A DNA stretch of 21,623 bases from IMG/VR virus record IMGVR_UViG_3300037961_001332, positions 1,567 to 23,189 of that record. The stretch is one strand, 5' to 3'. The notes under the pieces were generated by a model that saw only the letters and a program-made list of their open reading frames with translations, did no database searches and was not told the origin of the DNA. Both the position numbers and the translations under genes were made by a program. Positions 1 through 11,500 of the stretch are shown here, piece after piece. Each line of letters begins with the position of its first letter. Position 1 is the first letter of the stretch. This DNA is from a virus.

Positions 1-2879
1 TTAGTTTTTTCATCTATTACAGCCTGTGAATCGCCAGGTATTACACCAGCATCAAAATGTAATTGATCTAGTATCATACCGTTTTTAACTATAGCTTCTG
101 TACCTTTACCACCAAGTAACATACTTGTTACCTCCATACCATCAGTAAGATTAGCTAGTTTAGCTTTTTCTTCTATTATACCGTTTCTTAAAGTTTCTCT
201 TTCTAGCTCTGTTAGATCTGGATTACCTATTTGTTTTTTGTATTTGTCAATTGTTTCTTTATGCTCAAAGTATGTAGCTCTATCTGCTTTTGTTTGTACT
301 CTATTCATTATACTAGAATACGTTAAACCAGGTCCGTTCATTGCGCCTGACGTTATAATAGAACTAGCTATCACATCACCCCAACCTTGACTAAAATCTA
401 CATCTCTACCAAGAAAAGCTGCTTCAGAAGCCATATCACCAAAGTGTATTATACTTTCTTCAGCAACCTCACCAGCTGTTCTTTTAACACCTTCAAAACC
501 TACACCCATAATGTATTGTAAATTTTTACTAGTTACAGCTGCTAAAACATCATCTGCTTGTGATGTTCCTATAATACCTCTTACAAGCTTACTAGCGTTA
601 GGTATTGTACCTAAAGCAAAAGCTACACCACCTTCAATAATACCAGAGGCTAGTGAAGCTCCTATAATTTGACCTGTACTCATATCGCCTAAAGCAACTT
701 GCTCTTCTAAATTAGCTCTTTGATTTACATAGTCTTCATATTCCATGTAATCTTTATTAAGATCAAGTTCTTTAATACTTCTTTTAGCTTCTTCAGCTGC
801 ACCAGCTTGTATTGTTAAGTCAGCGTATTTAGATGTACCAGAGTTAATACCAAAAGCACCAGCTGTTAAAGCACTAGCTACTGTAGATGTTGCGTTAAAA
901 GCAGTACCAACACCTTGTGTTGCAACAGCTAACATAATATTTGGTGCTTGCTGTGATAATGTAATCATACTGTATCTACCTTTTTGACCAGTAGCCATAG
1001 CTGTACTATAATCTAACGCAGCTTCATAAGCTTCAGCACCACCTTGTCTACTTTGATGCATGTTAATAGCATTTTCACTACCAAACAATATAGGTATAGA
1101 ATAACCTATACTAGCACAAGCATCGTTAAAAGAGTTTACCATTATGTTAGCAAGATCACCTTCTCTACCAGCAATATCAGTTATCTTTGAGTGTTCTTGA
1201 TTATTTTTTAACCAGTTTTTATATCTATTACTTTCAACAGTTATAGTTGTATTATATTTATCAAAAGTTTCACCTTCTCTTGTTCTAATACTATTAAACA
1301 TGCTTTGGTATTCATTTGCTTTATCACCTTTAGCAATGTACATATTTCTACCTTTACTGTCTTGTTTTACTTCAACAGTTACACCATCAGCTTTTGCTTT
1401 TTTAAATATATCTAAAGCATATCTGTAATCTTCGTCAGCTTCTTTTTTAAATGTATTTTGAGCTTCTGTTAAGTTATTATCAATAGATTCTTTTTGCTTA
1501 TATAGGTTTTGCACGCTAACCTCTCCCGCTTCATCTTCAACAGCTATTAAACCTGCTTTACCGTTGTATCTTACTATTAATTGATCATCACTTTCTCTTA
1601 ATCTTTCAGCATATTCAGCGTTCCAAACTTTTTCATTATCTAGTACGTTTTGTTTATCTACACCTTTTTTAAACTGTTCTTCTGATTTTTCTTTAGCTCT
1701 ATCAAATATAATTTTACCCTCATCACTTAATGTTTCTCTAACCTCATCAGAAAATACAGTTTCAAGTCTTTGCTGCTCCCAATTATCAACTGGCTCAAAC
1801 TCACCATCATCAGAAACAATAGGTTTGTTTAAATGAGCATTAAGTATATCAAGATCTTCTTCAGAAGCACCTTCCATAAGTACCTTAACATCGTTATATT
1901 TTTGTTTGGATTTTGCATAATTAGCCTTTGACAAAGACCTGTCAACAGTATATGCTGGATCAGACTGTATTGCTTTTCTTATTTCATTTTGCTCTTTAGC
2001 GGTTTTATGAGCCATTTCAGAAAACTTAATTCTATCGTCTTCTGAATAATTATTTCTATTAGCTAAATACTCTTGTAGTTGCTGTGGGTCTAACATGCTA
2101 GACACTACTTCACCGTCTTTAACAATTCTGTATAAAGCATTTTTACCTCTTTGTGCGTAATTACCCGCTGTAGACTCGCTACCGTCTCTTAGTATTAAAG
2201 GTTGTTTTTCTATTTTTATACCTAAAGCTTCGTAACCTTTATTAGCTCTAGCTAAATCATCTGGCTCTATAAAGTTTCTTGCTAAAAAATTACCTTGTGT
2301 ATCTACACCAGATAATAAATTCATAGAAGCACCATCTTTTTTAACTATATCTTGCTGTTGTTTAGCCCAAACATCAAAAGTTTTAAATTTATTTTCAGCT
2401 TCATCTCTACCTCTTTGCGTAAAAGGATTTAAATCAATTTCCATACCTGGAAAACCAGGTGCGGTTATTAAAACCTCATTACCTATACTACCTGTAGGCT
2501 GTATTGTAAAATCAACTCTAGGATATTTTTTCTTTAATAAAGCGCCAATATCGTCTTCGTCTTTATTAATCCAAGTCTTTACATTATCAGGGTGAAACTC
2601 ATCTTTATAACCAAGTGCAGCTACTCTTTCTTTTTCTTTTTTAGCAAGCTTTTCTTTTTCTTCATTTTCCTTTTTTATTTCGTCTTGCCTTTCTTTCTCA
2701 ATGTTATCTTGTTTAGCTTGCTCCAATTTTTGAGCTTCAGCTGCAGCAGCGTATTGATTACCCTTCTGTTCAACGTATCGAGCTATAGCCTGTTGTATCA
2801 TTTGTGGTGATACTCTATCAGCTTTCATTCTCGCTACTATACCAGTAAGTTCTTGATGATCTTGAGTATTTAATTTCAT
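1..2879 (-). CDS. Giant putative internal virion (ejection/cargo) protein, partial (C-terminal end outside the window)
   Basis: An uninterrupted frame of 959 codons starts at the ATG at 2879-2877 and runs off the left edge without a stop. The start lies three bases after the preceding gene's stop; a second in-frame TAA sits directly before the ATG, so the gene is translationally coupled. Residues about 40-90 are an Ala/Lys/Glu-rich coiled coil. Residues 90-600 are charged, mostly helical and rich in Asp, Glu and Lys. From about residue 630 the protein becomes hydrophobic and Gly/Ala-rich, with stretches such as PNIMLAVATQGVGTAF and, near residues 735-766, IIGASLASGIIEGGVAFALG. Later a segment with EVAEESIIHFGDMASEA returns to helix. 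I do not recognise a catalytic motif. Size, position at the end of the virion module and the mix of coiled coil and membrane-active-looking segments suggest a protein packaged in the capsid and ejected with the DNA. That role is inference; the reading frame itself is certain. Confidence 0.8.
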   Translation of the reverse strand, partial: MKLNTQDHQELTGIVARMKADRVSPQMIQQAIARYVEQKGNQYAAAAEAQKLEQAKQDNIEKERQDEIKKENEEKEKLAKKEKERVAALGYKDEFHPDNVKTWINKDEDDIGALLKKKYPRVDFTIQPTGSIGNEVLITAPGFPGMEIDLNPFTQRGRDEAENKFKTFDVWAKQQQDIVKKDGASMNLLSGVDTQGNFLARNFIEPDDLARANKGYEALGIKIEKQPLILRDGSESTAGNYAQRGKNALYRIVKDGEVVSSMLDPQQLQEYLANRNNYSEDDRIKFSEMAHKTAKEQNEIRKAIQSDPAYTVDRSLSKANYAKSKQKYNDVKVLMEGASEEDLDILNAHLNKPIVSDDGEFEPVDNWEQQRLETVFSDEVRETLSDEGKIIFDRAKEKSEEQFKKGVDKQNVLDNEKVWNAEYAERLRESDDQLIVRYNGKAGLIAVEDEAGEVSVQNLYKQKESIDNNLTEAQNTFKKEADEDYRYALDIFKKAKADGVTVEVKQDSKGRNMYIAKGDKANEYQSMFNSIRTREGETFDKYNTTITVESNRYKNWLKNNQEHSKITDIAGREGDLANIMVNSFNDACASIGYSIPILFGSENAINMHQSRQGGAEAYEAALDYSTAMATGQKGRYSMITLSQQAPNIMLAVATQGVGTAFNATSTVASALTAGAFGINSGTSKYADLTIQAGAAEEAKRSIKELDLNKDYMEYEDYVNQRANLEEQVALGDMSTGQIIGASLASGIIEGGVAFALGTIPNASKLVRGIIGTSQADDVLAAVTSKNLQYIMGVGFEGVKRTAGEVAEESIIHFGDMASEAAFLGRDVDFSQGWGDVIASSIITSGAMNGPGLTYSSIMNRVQTKADRATYFEHKETIDKYKKQIGNPDLTELERETLRNGIIEEKAKLANLTDGMEVTSMLLGGKGTEAIVKNGMILDQLHFDAGVIPGDSQAVIDEKT

Positions 2880-2882
2880 TTA

Positions 2883-4691
2883 TTATGCTTCAGGTTTATA
2901 TGCGTCTAATAATTGATCTGTTGTTGCGTATTGTTTTCCTATAGCTGCTTCGCCTCTACCAATAGCATTGTTATATTGTGTTTGAATATCAGCTGTAACA
3001 TAATCAGCCATCATATCTACTAACATATCTTCACCACCAATAGCTTTAAAGTATTCACTATCTCTATTAGTCATAGCTTCAACTAATCTTGATTTATCTT
3101 CGTCACTTAATACAGCAACTTCTTCAGGGCTTAATTGTCCATCATCTCCTTTTGGAGCTTTTAAACCTAAAGACTCATAAGATATTTTATTTAATTGTGG
3201 TGAGTTAAATAAATCTTCTTTAAAACTTCTACCATTACCAAGTATGTCATCATTTACTAATGACAATAAATTACCATTTCTTAATGTTTTAGTAATTTTA
3301 CTTTTAGTATCAGCTTTTATATTTTCAAAGTCTTTTGTAAAGTCAGTTTCATCTGTAGATATAGCAACATCTTCTAATGCTTTTGCTTTTATACCATCTC
3401 TAAGCTTTTGCATTTCATTAATACTTACAACATCTTCTCTTGAATCGTATAGTTTTTGTTCTATTTCAGCTCTAGTATAATCTTTACCATTATAATTAAA
3501 TGTTGTTACAACTTTACCATCAACCATTTTAGTACCTACTTTGGCATTAGGATCCATAACAGTTTTTAATAAACCTTGACTATCTGCATCTAAGTTTTTG
3601 ATTAAGTTAGGCATTTCTTTACCTTCAAAGCTTTTTGTATCAAAAGTCTTTGCAATATCCATACGCAAGTCTTTTAAGTTAGCAGCTTCTGCAGCAAAGT
3701 TATTCATGTTACCTTTTATTTTAGCTTGAGCATCTTTATCACCATCTAATACAGCTTGATCAAACTCTTCTTGATAAGCCTTTATGTTACCACTAAAAGC
3801 ATCAAAAATGTTTTCACCTAAACCACCACTAGCGTCTAACACTGTTTGAGCTAACTCTTGACCTTCAGCTTTTAATTCTGCGTTTTCTTTTTTCAAAGCC
3901 TCTGCATCAGCTTTGTCTTGTGCTCTTTTTTGTTTTATACCTGCTATAGCTTGATTTGCAACATTACCTAACACATCCATACCCATACCAGCAGTTCTAT
4001 CAACACCAGATAATTTACCAGCTCTATAAGCACTTATTAAACCAGCGTCAACTTGTTTCATAGGTGACTTCATTGTTGCTGGTGATGGCATTAAAGCATT
4101 AGTTATTGAGCCAGCAGCTTGACCTATACCAGACCACATTTGTTGATTAGCCATTTGCTCTTTCATATTAGCAGCTTCTTCATCAGCACTAGCCATAGCC
4201 ATAAGGTTAGAAATTTTACTTCTTTCCATATCTCTAGACATAATTTCACCTTGTCTCTCTTGAGCTTGTATTTGCTGAGCAGCTTGTCTTTCTAATTGTT
4301 GATTAGCTTGTTCTTGTCTACCTATAGATATAGACGCTTTTTGAGCATCTAACGCACCTTGATTAGCTAGTGTTTGTGCTAAACCAGCAACGCCAGAACT
4401 ACCTGCGGCTCCTTTTAATTGATTAAGTATGTTTGCTTGGCTTTGCTGTTGTTGTTGCTTCATGAACTCAGCTTCCTGTTGGTTAACAGTAAGATCTTCC
4501 ATTTTGTTTTCCATGTTTGCAAACGGGTTGCTAGTGTCTAGCTCAGCAAATTGTTGTTTTCTTGCTTCAACTTCAGCTTTAGCTTGTTTAGCTTCTGCTT
4601 CAGCGGCTTTTCTTCTTTTTGCACCACCAATTGCTTTAGCTACACCAGCACCGACACCTACAGCAGCAGCACCTACTAGTAAAAAACTCAT
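2883..4691 (-). CDS. Ala/Gln-rich coiled-coil internal virion protein (putative ejection protein)
   Basis: The 602-aa product opens with a short hydrophobic, glycine-rich segment (residues 3-23, FLLVGAAAVGVGAGVAKAIG), followed by a basic patch KRRK and an Ala/Glu/Lys coiled coil to about residue 50. A segment NPFANMENKMEDLTVNQQ follows, then a Gln run, then the motif LKGAAGSSGVAGLAQTLANQ and a long Gln/Ala/Glu helix to about residue 160. A second Gly/Ala/Met-rich hydrophobic patch (MWSGIGQAAGSITNALM) lies near residue 185. The rest is charged and helical. From memory, the ENxMEDLTVNQQ and GAAGSSGxA motifs recur in proteins of marine podoviruses and myoviruses annotated as internal virion or structural proteins. 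By analogy with T7 gp14 or P22 ejection proteins it may form a channel in the cell envelope. It starts three bases after the cupin gene and is followed three bases later by the giant gene. The function is inferred from composition and position. Confidence 0.7.
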   Translation of the reverse strand: MSFLLVGAAAVGVGAGVAKAIGGAKRRKAAEAEAKQAKAEVEARKQQFAELDTSNPFANMENKMEDLTVNQQEAEFMKQQQQQSQANILNQLKGAAGSSGVAGLAQTLANQGALDAQKASISIGRQEQANQQLERQAAQQIQAQERQGEIMSRDMERSKISNLMAMASADEEAANMKEQMANQQMWSGIGQAAGSITNALMPSPATMKSPMKQVDAGLISAYRAGKLSGVDRTAGMGMDVLGNVANQAIAGIKQKRAQDKADAEALKKENAELKAEGQELAQTVLDASGGLGENIFDAFSGNIKAYQEEFDQAVLDGDKDAQAKIKGNMNNFAAEAANLKDLRMDIAKTFDTKSFEGKEMPNLIKNLDADSQGLLKTVMDPNAKVGTKMVDGKVVTTFNYNGKDYTRAEIEQKLYDSREDVVSINEMQKLRDGIKAKALEDVAISTDETDFTKDFENIKADTKSKITKTLRNGNLLSLVNDDILGNGRSFKEDLFNSPQLNKISYESLGLKAPKGDDGQLSPEEVAVLSDEDKSRLVEAMTNRDSEYFKAIGGEDMLVDMMADYVTADIQTQYNNAIGRGEAAIGKQYATTDQLLDAYKPEA

Positions 4692-4694
4692 AGT

Positions 4695-5150
4695 TTATTT
4701 ATTTTGATTAATGTATTCTTCATATTCTTTAAAATCTTTTGCAACAATATCTTTTTCTAATTGTTGTATATCTTGTGTGTTAGTTGGATTTTTATGTATA
4801 TTTACAAATATACTTTGTTCATTTGCATATATAACTCTTTTTGTTCCTGGTTTTGCTACTACATAGCAAGGTGCAACATAATCTTCAACATCTTTTTCTG
4901 TAGCAACTGATATATGACCAGTCAATAAAAACCATACATGTAAGTGTTTGTGTATAGCGCCAACGACAACAGATCCTTTTTTCATTGACATTTGTCTAAC
5001 GTATATGCCATCAGCAAACGTGTGTTTTAATGGAAAATGAGTTGAATCTTGATGAGTTACTATATCAACTTCATCAGCTTTACTAACTAAAGCCTCTTGA
5101 AAGTCTAGTATTTTTTCTCTAGTATTTAAGCGTATTTCTTGATTTGACAT
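4695..5150 (-). CDS. Cupin-like small virion-module protein
   Basis: The 151-aa protein has the layout of a single-domain cupin. A first motif around residues 64-78 contains H67, H69 and H71 followed by VWFLLTG. A second motif around residues 96-119 contains PG at 101-102 (AKPGTKRVIYANEQSIFVNI) and H119. These histidines could bind a metal ion, although the glutamate usual in cupin motif 1 is not at its expected place. From memory, the C-terminal pattern GTKRxxYAxExxxxxxxH followed by an acidic helix is common in small proteins of tailed-phage structural modules whose exact role is unknown. A virion component, such as a tail or receptor-contact part, is more likely here than an enzyme because the neighbours on both sides are structural. 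The gene is separated from the 113-aa gene by 44 bases and from the 602-aa gene by 3 bases. Confidence 0.65.
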   Translation of the reverse strand: MSNQEIRLNTREKILDFQEALVSKADEVDIVTHQDSTHFPLKHTFADGIYVRQMSMKKGSVVVGAIHKHLHVWFLLTGHISVATEKDVEDYVAPCYVVAKPGTKRVIYANEQSIFVNIHKNPTNTQDIQQLEKDIVAKDFKEYEEYINQNK

Positions 5151-5194
5151 AAGTATATTTAATTATATACTATTTTAATCACACTTTTTACCGA

Positions 5195-5536
5195 TTATTT
5201 ACTACTTTCAAATATATCCATACCCACGCTAAACAGCTCTGCATCTGTTGTTGAGGTGTTTTTAAATTTAACTTCTGCATAATAACCTAACAAGCTACTT
5301 AAATTAGCCTTATTGTCTTTCATAAAAAATATATAAGAGCTATTTGGCGGTACAGCTAAATGATTTTGTATAGTTATAGTGCTACCGCTTATAGCTGTTA
5401 TAACACCAATGTTAACAATACTAGCCGATGTAGCATTAGTAAAACCACCAGATGTTGATGTTGGGGCGTAAAAAGCCGTATCACCTACTTGACAAGATAC
5501 GTTTAATGGTTGGCTAAATGTTAATGTTACTGGCAT
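5195..5536 (-). CDS. Small conserved virion structural protein (113 aa), function unknown
   Basis: The protein is beta-rich, with Ser, Thr and Gly, and has no signal peptide or membrane segment. Residues about 16-47 (VGDTAFYAPTSTSGGFTNAT onward) resemble a small beta-sandwich. Residues 70-113 carry a conserved-looking C-terminal block, MKDNKANLSSLLGYYAEVKF followed by ELFSVGMDIFESSK. From memory, this block occurs in many small phage proteins encoded next to large tail genes, especially in uncultured marine phages. The gene begins one base after the stop of the 2444-aa tail gene, which implies translational coupling and probably assembly with it. I infer a tail or virion accessory role and cannot assign a more exact one. 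Confidence 0.65.
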   Translation of the reverse strand: MPVTLTFSQPLNVSCQVGDTAFYAPTSTSGGFTNATSASIVNIGVITAISGSTITIQNHLAVPPNSSYIFFMKDNKANLSSLLGYYAEVKFKNTSTTDAELFSVGMDIFESSK

Positions 5537-5537
5537 A

Positions 5538-8500
5538 TTATGATATTGTTATAAAGTTAGGTTTTAATATAATGTTTCCATCAGGTGTAGTTGAATCTCC
5601 TTTTTTACCGTATTGATTAATTTTTATATTACCTGCTACAGTTACAGCTGTTGCACCACCGTTTATAGTAGCTATTGCATCTGTCATTTCATATATGTAA
5701 TCGCTTTTGAAAGTTAAATTTATTTCAACACCTATAGCAGCTGTAGTCCCTGTAGATATAACTACACTTGTGTTTTCGTTTACAGTTGTTACTGTAGTAC
5801 CTTCTGCTATTCCTTCACCTTCTACAGTCATACCAACTTTTATACCTTCAGTGTCTGATATAGGTAAAGTTGTAACATTTCCAAGCTGATCGCTAGTTAG
5901 ATTAACAACTGTTTCCGCACCGACAACATCTCTAACGTTTGGCTGTCTATCAAGCGTCATTGTACCTGATGATTTTGTATAAGTAAAACTAAAGTTTTTT
6001 GTACCTACACCAGCGCCAACAGCTGTCATAGCTCTTTCACTATTAAATGTTACAGATCCAGAAGCGGTTAAGTTTGTTTTTGTACCAGGTGTAAACGTTG
6101 TGTTACCCGTAAAGTCTAGGCATGTAAAATTCATTTCGTTTATAGCATCAGGCGCTGTACTAGCTATTGTAAGATCGTTACTACCAGTGCTACCTGCAGC
6201 CAATACAACACTGTAAGTTCCAGGCGCATTTGCATCGCTAGTAGTTGACATTTGAAGACTATAAGTTCTAGTAAATAAACCTGGTAAACCTGGTACTTCA
6301 TCAGCAGCAACAAAAGCATCTGCAAGTTCTTTTGTAGCATCGCTAAAATTCCAAGCTGTATTTGCAAAGTCATACGATCCAGTTGCAGCAGTAAGTCCAG
6401 CGTTTAATTTTAAAAGCTTTAATTTAAAATTACCTACAGAGTTAGAAGTTACTTGAATAACTTGTTGTCCTCCAGGAAAAACTTGATTTAGTCTAGTAGC
6501 TTGAATTACTTGGTTACCAACAGTAGGTAGTGCTTTTACATTATGTGTAAGTCTTATGTCATTGAGCACGGCGTTCATGTCTGAAGGATCTGGATCAAGA
6601 CCAGGTATTCCAACAGGTGGAGTATAACTTATTTCTAAAGCACAACTTTTTATACGAGTTGTTTGACCAGTTGCAGTGTGAAAATCGTTTACTACATTAA
6701 AAGTGTAAAAAGGCTCGTAAGCAGCATTTGAAGGTAAAACGTTCCAACGTACATTTATACCATCGTTACTTCCTGATATAGGCTCTAAATAATAATCATT
6801 ATCAGCAGTTATATTGTATTTTGCTACTAAAGTTGTTTGACCTTCTGGAACAATACCAGTGTGTTTATCAGTTTTATTTAGCGGAGCATAACCATCGTCT
6901 GACGTTTTAGTTATATTAGTAATAGTTGTGTTTGTTATAGTGATGTTATCAGGATTACTTTCACCACTTACAGGTTGATCGTCATAACTAACTCTAAACA
7001 CAACATCTCTATTTCTTGATCCACTAGTTATTATAGTCGTACCACCATAATCAACATCGGCAAATATATTCTTGTGCGCACTAGGCATTGTAAAAGAGCT
7101 ATAGTGTATTTGCACATTTACAGTGTTACCAGGATCACCAGCTATACCATTATTTGTAAATACAACTTTTGAAACTTCTGGATCAGCGTTCCAACTACCA
7201 TCATTAGTATAAGTGTAAGCTGTAGCGTTACCAGTTCCTGAAGTTGAATATGTACCACCAGGAGTTGAAAAGTCAGCTGCATCTAAATTAAGGCCAGAGT
7301 AAACTGTAGCTCCAGATGAGTTTATAATTTGATTAGTTATAGTAGCATAAACCGATCCAGTTCCAGTGCTAGCACCTTCTGTTTGTAATATAGTAGGTCC
7401 ATCTAAAATTCTAAAGTCTGTAGTATCAGCACCACTTGAGTCCCAGTTTGTACCGTCAGAAGCTGTTGAGCTAACTCTTACTCTTATTTCATAAAGCTTA
7501 CCAGTTGATCCACTAGATGATACCGATGCAGTTCCTAAACCTTGAACTGAAAACTCTTTTTGATCTAAATTATCTTCAGTCGATGTTACACCTTTTAAGT
7601 TTGCAAACCACTTACCTTCTTTTTCTTTAAACTCTATGTTCTCAGCATCTTGTAAATCTGTAGTTAAATTTTCTAAATACCAACCTGTTTTAGCAGTTAA
7701 ATTATAATACTCACCATCAGTATAATCAACACCATCTTGAGTTACTGTTGTAAACTGAGATATTCTAGCTTGTGTTCCTTCGTAATTAACTAAGTTAAAA
7801 CTTTTAACAGAACTAGGCATATCGTTAAATATCATAGTTATATCAGAATAATTCTGAGTACCATAAAAATTATTAACAGTTGAGTTAGTATGATGTTTCC
7901 ACATCGACCCTTCTTTAAACGTGTAGTATTCGTTATTTAAACTTACGCCAAGTTCAAGGCCAGCAAAGTCTTTAAAACTAGTCCAACCGTTTACAGTATC
8001 ACTCCAACTAATTGTTGTAGTTGTTGGTCTTAATTGAAACGGACCATTATTGTTTACTAAAGTTAAATTATATTCTGATTTTTTACTATCATAACTACCT
8101 ACAGCGTAATCAATATTTTTTAAGTTATCATTAAAATAATCTTTCATACCAACACTAGATATTACTGATATACTATTTCCTTGAAGTTTTAATACTTGAC
8201 TTCTCATTTGATCACAGAAAAATACAGAATCAGGTGTAATAGCAAGAGACTCTGGGTTTGTTGATATACCATAATCACCTTGTAGTGGTGTTGCAGCGCC
8301 TAAAACATTAGATGAGGATGTTACGTTAGCATTGCCATCTGCATTAAATAAAGCGTCTTTATTAGTTAATATGCTTAAAACTTTATCTTCACAAAAAGCT
8401 AGTGTATTAGTATTTCTTGCATACATAGCTTGTATACTACCATAACTAGGATTTAAGTCTTTTGTTATTGGCTCTGCTTGTATAAATTGATTTAAATCAT

Positions 8501-11500
8501 TTACACCGCTAGTAGAATTAAATATACCTGAGAATATAAAACCACTACTTCTATGTTCTTCTGCATACTGAACTGCTGGTGTTGTTGATGCTTTAACTCC
8601 ATTAGATAATTGAGATAAATTAAAACCATCTCTAATTCTATCAGACTCAATACCATTACCAAAAGCAAACACATTGCTCCAACCTAAAGTCATTGGATTA
8701 AAGTGTGGAGCTCTCCATGGCACTGCACTTCCTTGTGGATCTGTTGGTGAATTACCAGTTAATACACCTATAGCTGTATCACTAGCAGCATAGTTACCAC
8801 TTTCTTTAACTACATATAAAGATATTGTTGATCCATCAAATCTTTGTATACCAATAACTTGATTATGGTTAAGAGCGTCTGTTAAGCCCATTGTGCCATC
8901 AATAGTGTTTCTAACTGTTATGTTTGTTATGTCTTTATTATCATCTTGGTTTACAGCTGTAACTTCATATATAACATCTGTTACGCCGTCTGCAGCTTTG
9001 TGAAGAACACTAGATGCGTTTCTTACGTTTGTTAATGTTGATCCAATTGGTATTAATAATTCGTTTGTATCTGCGTTTACATCTAAAGGTAAATAACCTG
9101 TTGCTTCGTAATATAAATCTAAACCAACATCTTCTTTAGGCTCAGTTTCAAATATAGCTGGATTATCTGTAGATAACTCAGATCCACCGCTTTCAGAAAC
9201 ATAGTCTTGTTGAAATATATCAATAGGTGTTGAAGTTGTACCATTTGACTTCATTAAGCTTAATATATCAAACTCACTTGGGTCCATAGGCCCGTTACCA
9301 TCTAACCTTTCAAACATTATATTAAACAAAGATCCATCACAAGCACCGTTTTGCTCACCTTCATCACATATAGAACAGCCTGCAGAGTCATGATAATGGG
9401 CTAAATTAGAATAACCACCTCGCTTTATAACTCTATAATACGTATCTGTTGGGTCATCTCTAAACTTAAATATAGTACCAGGTTTTTTCATCGTCTCATA
9501 AAAATCTCTTTGAGTAGATGTTAAGCCACTAAAACGCGCTGACATACCAAAGAATAATCTTGAATAACTACTTGCATGCGATATACAACCTTTACCTAAA
9601 CCAAAACCACCTAAATGGCTTGTGTCTACACCGTTTACATCGCCATGATGAGGTACTCCAGGACTTGTGTAAACAGCTCTAGCAAAATTAAAACCAGCTA
9701 TATACATTTTATCGTTACCAAAATTTACCCACCAATCTTCTGTACGAGAACGAGAAGCGCAAAAACCAAAACCTTCATTTTGTGCATTAAAACTGTTGTG
9801 AAAACTTTGATTAAAATCTGTAAAGTTACCATTATGGTAAGTATGTGTGTGACCAGCAGAACTTGTTGATGTTGATGTAGGGTGACCGTTAAAGTTGCTA
9901 CCATTTTTATTTTGAACACCAACAACTAAGCGTATGTCAAAGGATTTTATTAAACTTAAGCTAGCGGTAGGATCTAGATCAACCATTACAGCTTTTTCTA
10001 ATAATAAATCTTTAAATACTTTAACAAAAAATCTACCATCAAACTCTGGTCTTTGAGTGACACTATCTTCTCTAAGTTCTAACGTGTAACTTACAGCTGC
10101 GCCAAATAAATCCATGTTAGCATCATCACCAAATTTATTGTTTATTCTTATAGCAAAATTAGAATTTGATCCACTAGCACCTAATCTTTTTATGTTTGCA
10201 ACTTGCACCCAGTCAGTAGTAACAATATTACTACCAGATGTACCTATTAATCTAACGTAACCACGTCCTGAGCCTACACGCGACCATGTATCTGCAAGAA
10301 AGTCTTCACCAAAAGTGCTTTGCCAGTCAGCATTTGCAACAATAAAATTAACTTGAGTTGTTAAAGTTGTGTGAAAAGCATTACCAGTAGCAACACTTGT
10401 ACTATTATCAAAAGCAACAGATCCGTGAGTTATTTTCTTTGTCTTTATATAATCAGGAGCGTCATCAGATATATCTAATATTTTGTATCTAGCTGATTCT
10501 AATACTGCTGTATCAGAGTCATGTTGTTTTTTAAGTATTAAATATGTATCTATATCAACTTTATTTCTTTCACTAGAAGGAAAGCTTAAATATACGTTAC
10601 CATCTTCAGCATCGTACCAACGATCCATTGCTAAGTTATAATACTCGTTTGAAGTTTCTTTTATATAATACTTTAAGTATTTAGCCCATGATGAAACTTT
10701 TGTACCTGTATAATCTAATCTTACATTAAGTTTGTTTGTGTGGCAAGAATATTTTTTATCTAAAAATATACCACTAGTATTTTTTGGTACTAACACAGGT
10801 GTTTCTCTACCAAAGTCATCACTAAATACAACACCAACTTGATATGTTCTAAGTGTTTTTACAGACTTTAACCCATCAGCACTTGGTTGTTTGTAATTAC
10901 TACCAAACTCATGACGCCACTGAGTTCTTAAGTTTATATCACCTTCTAAATCATAATTTTGTTTATAGTTACCAAAGACTAATCTGTTACCTGTTATAGC
11001 TAAAGCCTTAGCAGACTTAGGAACATTGTCATAAGGTCTTAATATTTGATTAGAAGGAACTACAGCATGTATCATTTCAGATGTTATGGTATATGATCCT
11101 TTATTTCTTATGTTTGTTCTGTCTGGCCACTCTGGATTTTTGTTATCAGATGTTAAACTTTTAACAGTATATACTACAGGACTTGTTTCTTCTTTATATA
11201 ATAAATCTATACCTACAACTTCTGAAGGTACTAAATTAAACTCATGAAAATAGTTTTCTAATTTTATTGTTTTAACTTGATTAACCATACCTAAGTTAAA
11301 ACCTTTTTTAGCTACATAATCAAAATTTCCAGGTAAAAATGCAACTTCTGTAAACGGTGCAAAAGCAGAATACTCACCATCCACATATTTATATCTATAT
11401 GAAAATCTAGGGAATTTAAATTTAAACAAGCTTATTTCTTGTTCTAAAGCTATTTGAAAGTCTGTGTTTATAGCTTGAACTCTATCACTTACAGAGTTTA

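Noticed and set aside
2592-2810. Plus-strand frame encoding a Phe-rich peptide that looks like a membrane protein
   Set aside because: It is the complement of the Lys/Glu-rich coiled coil of the minus-strand giant gene, where AAA and GAA codons read as TTT and TTC. It has no leader and overlaps real coding sequence entirely.
4429-4707. Plus-strand frame with Cys-rich and Ala-rich hydrophobic sequence
   Set aside because: It is the antisense of the Ala/Gln-rich start of the 602-aa gene; its composition follows from complementary Gln and Ala codons.
9615-9925. Overlapping short frames on both strands in the His/Cys-rich part of the tail gene
   Set aside because: They lie wholly inside the 2444-aa frame, which reads through without interruption.
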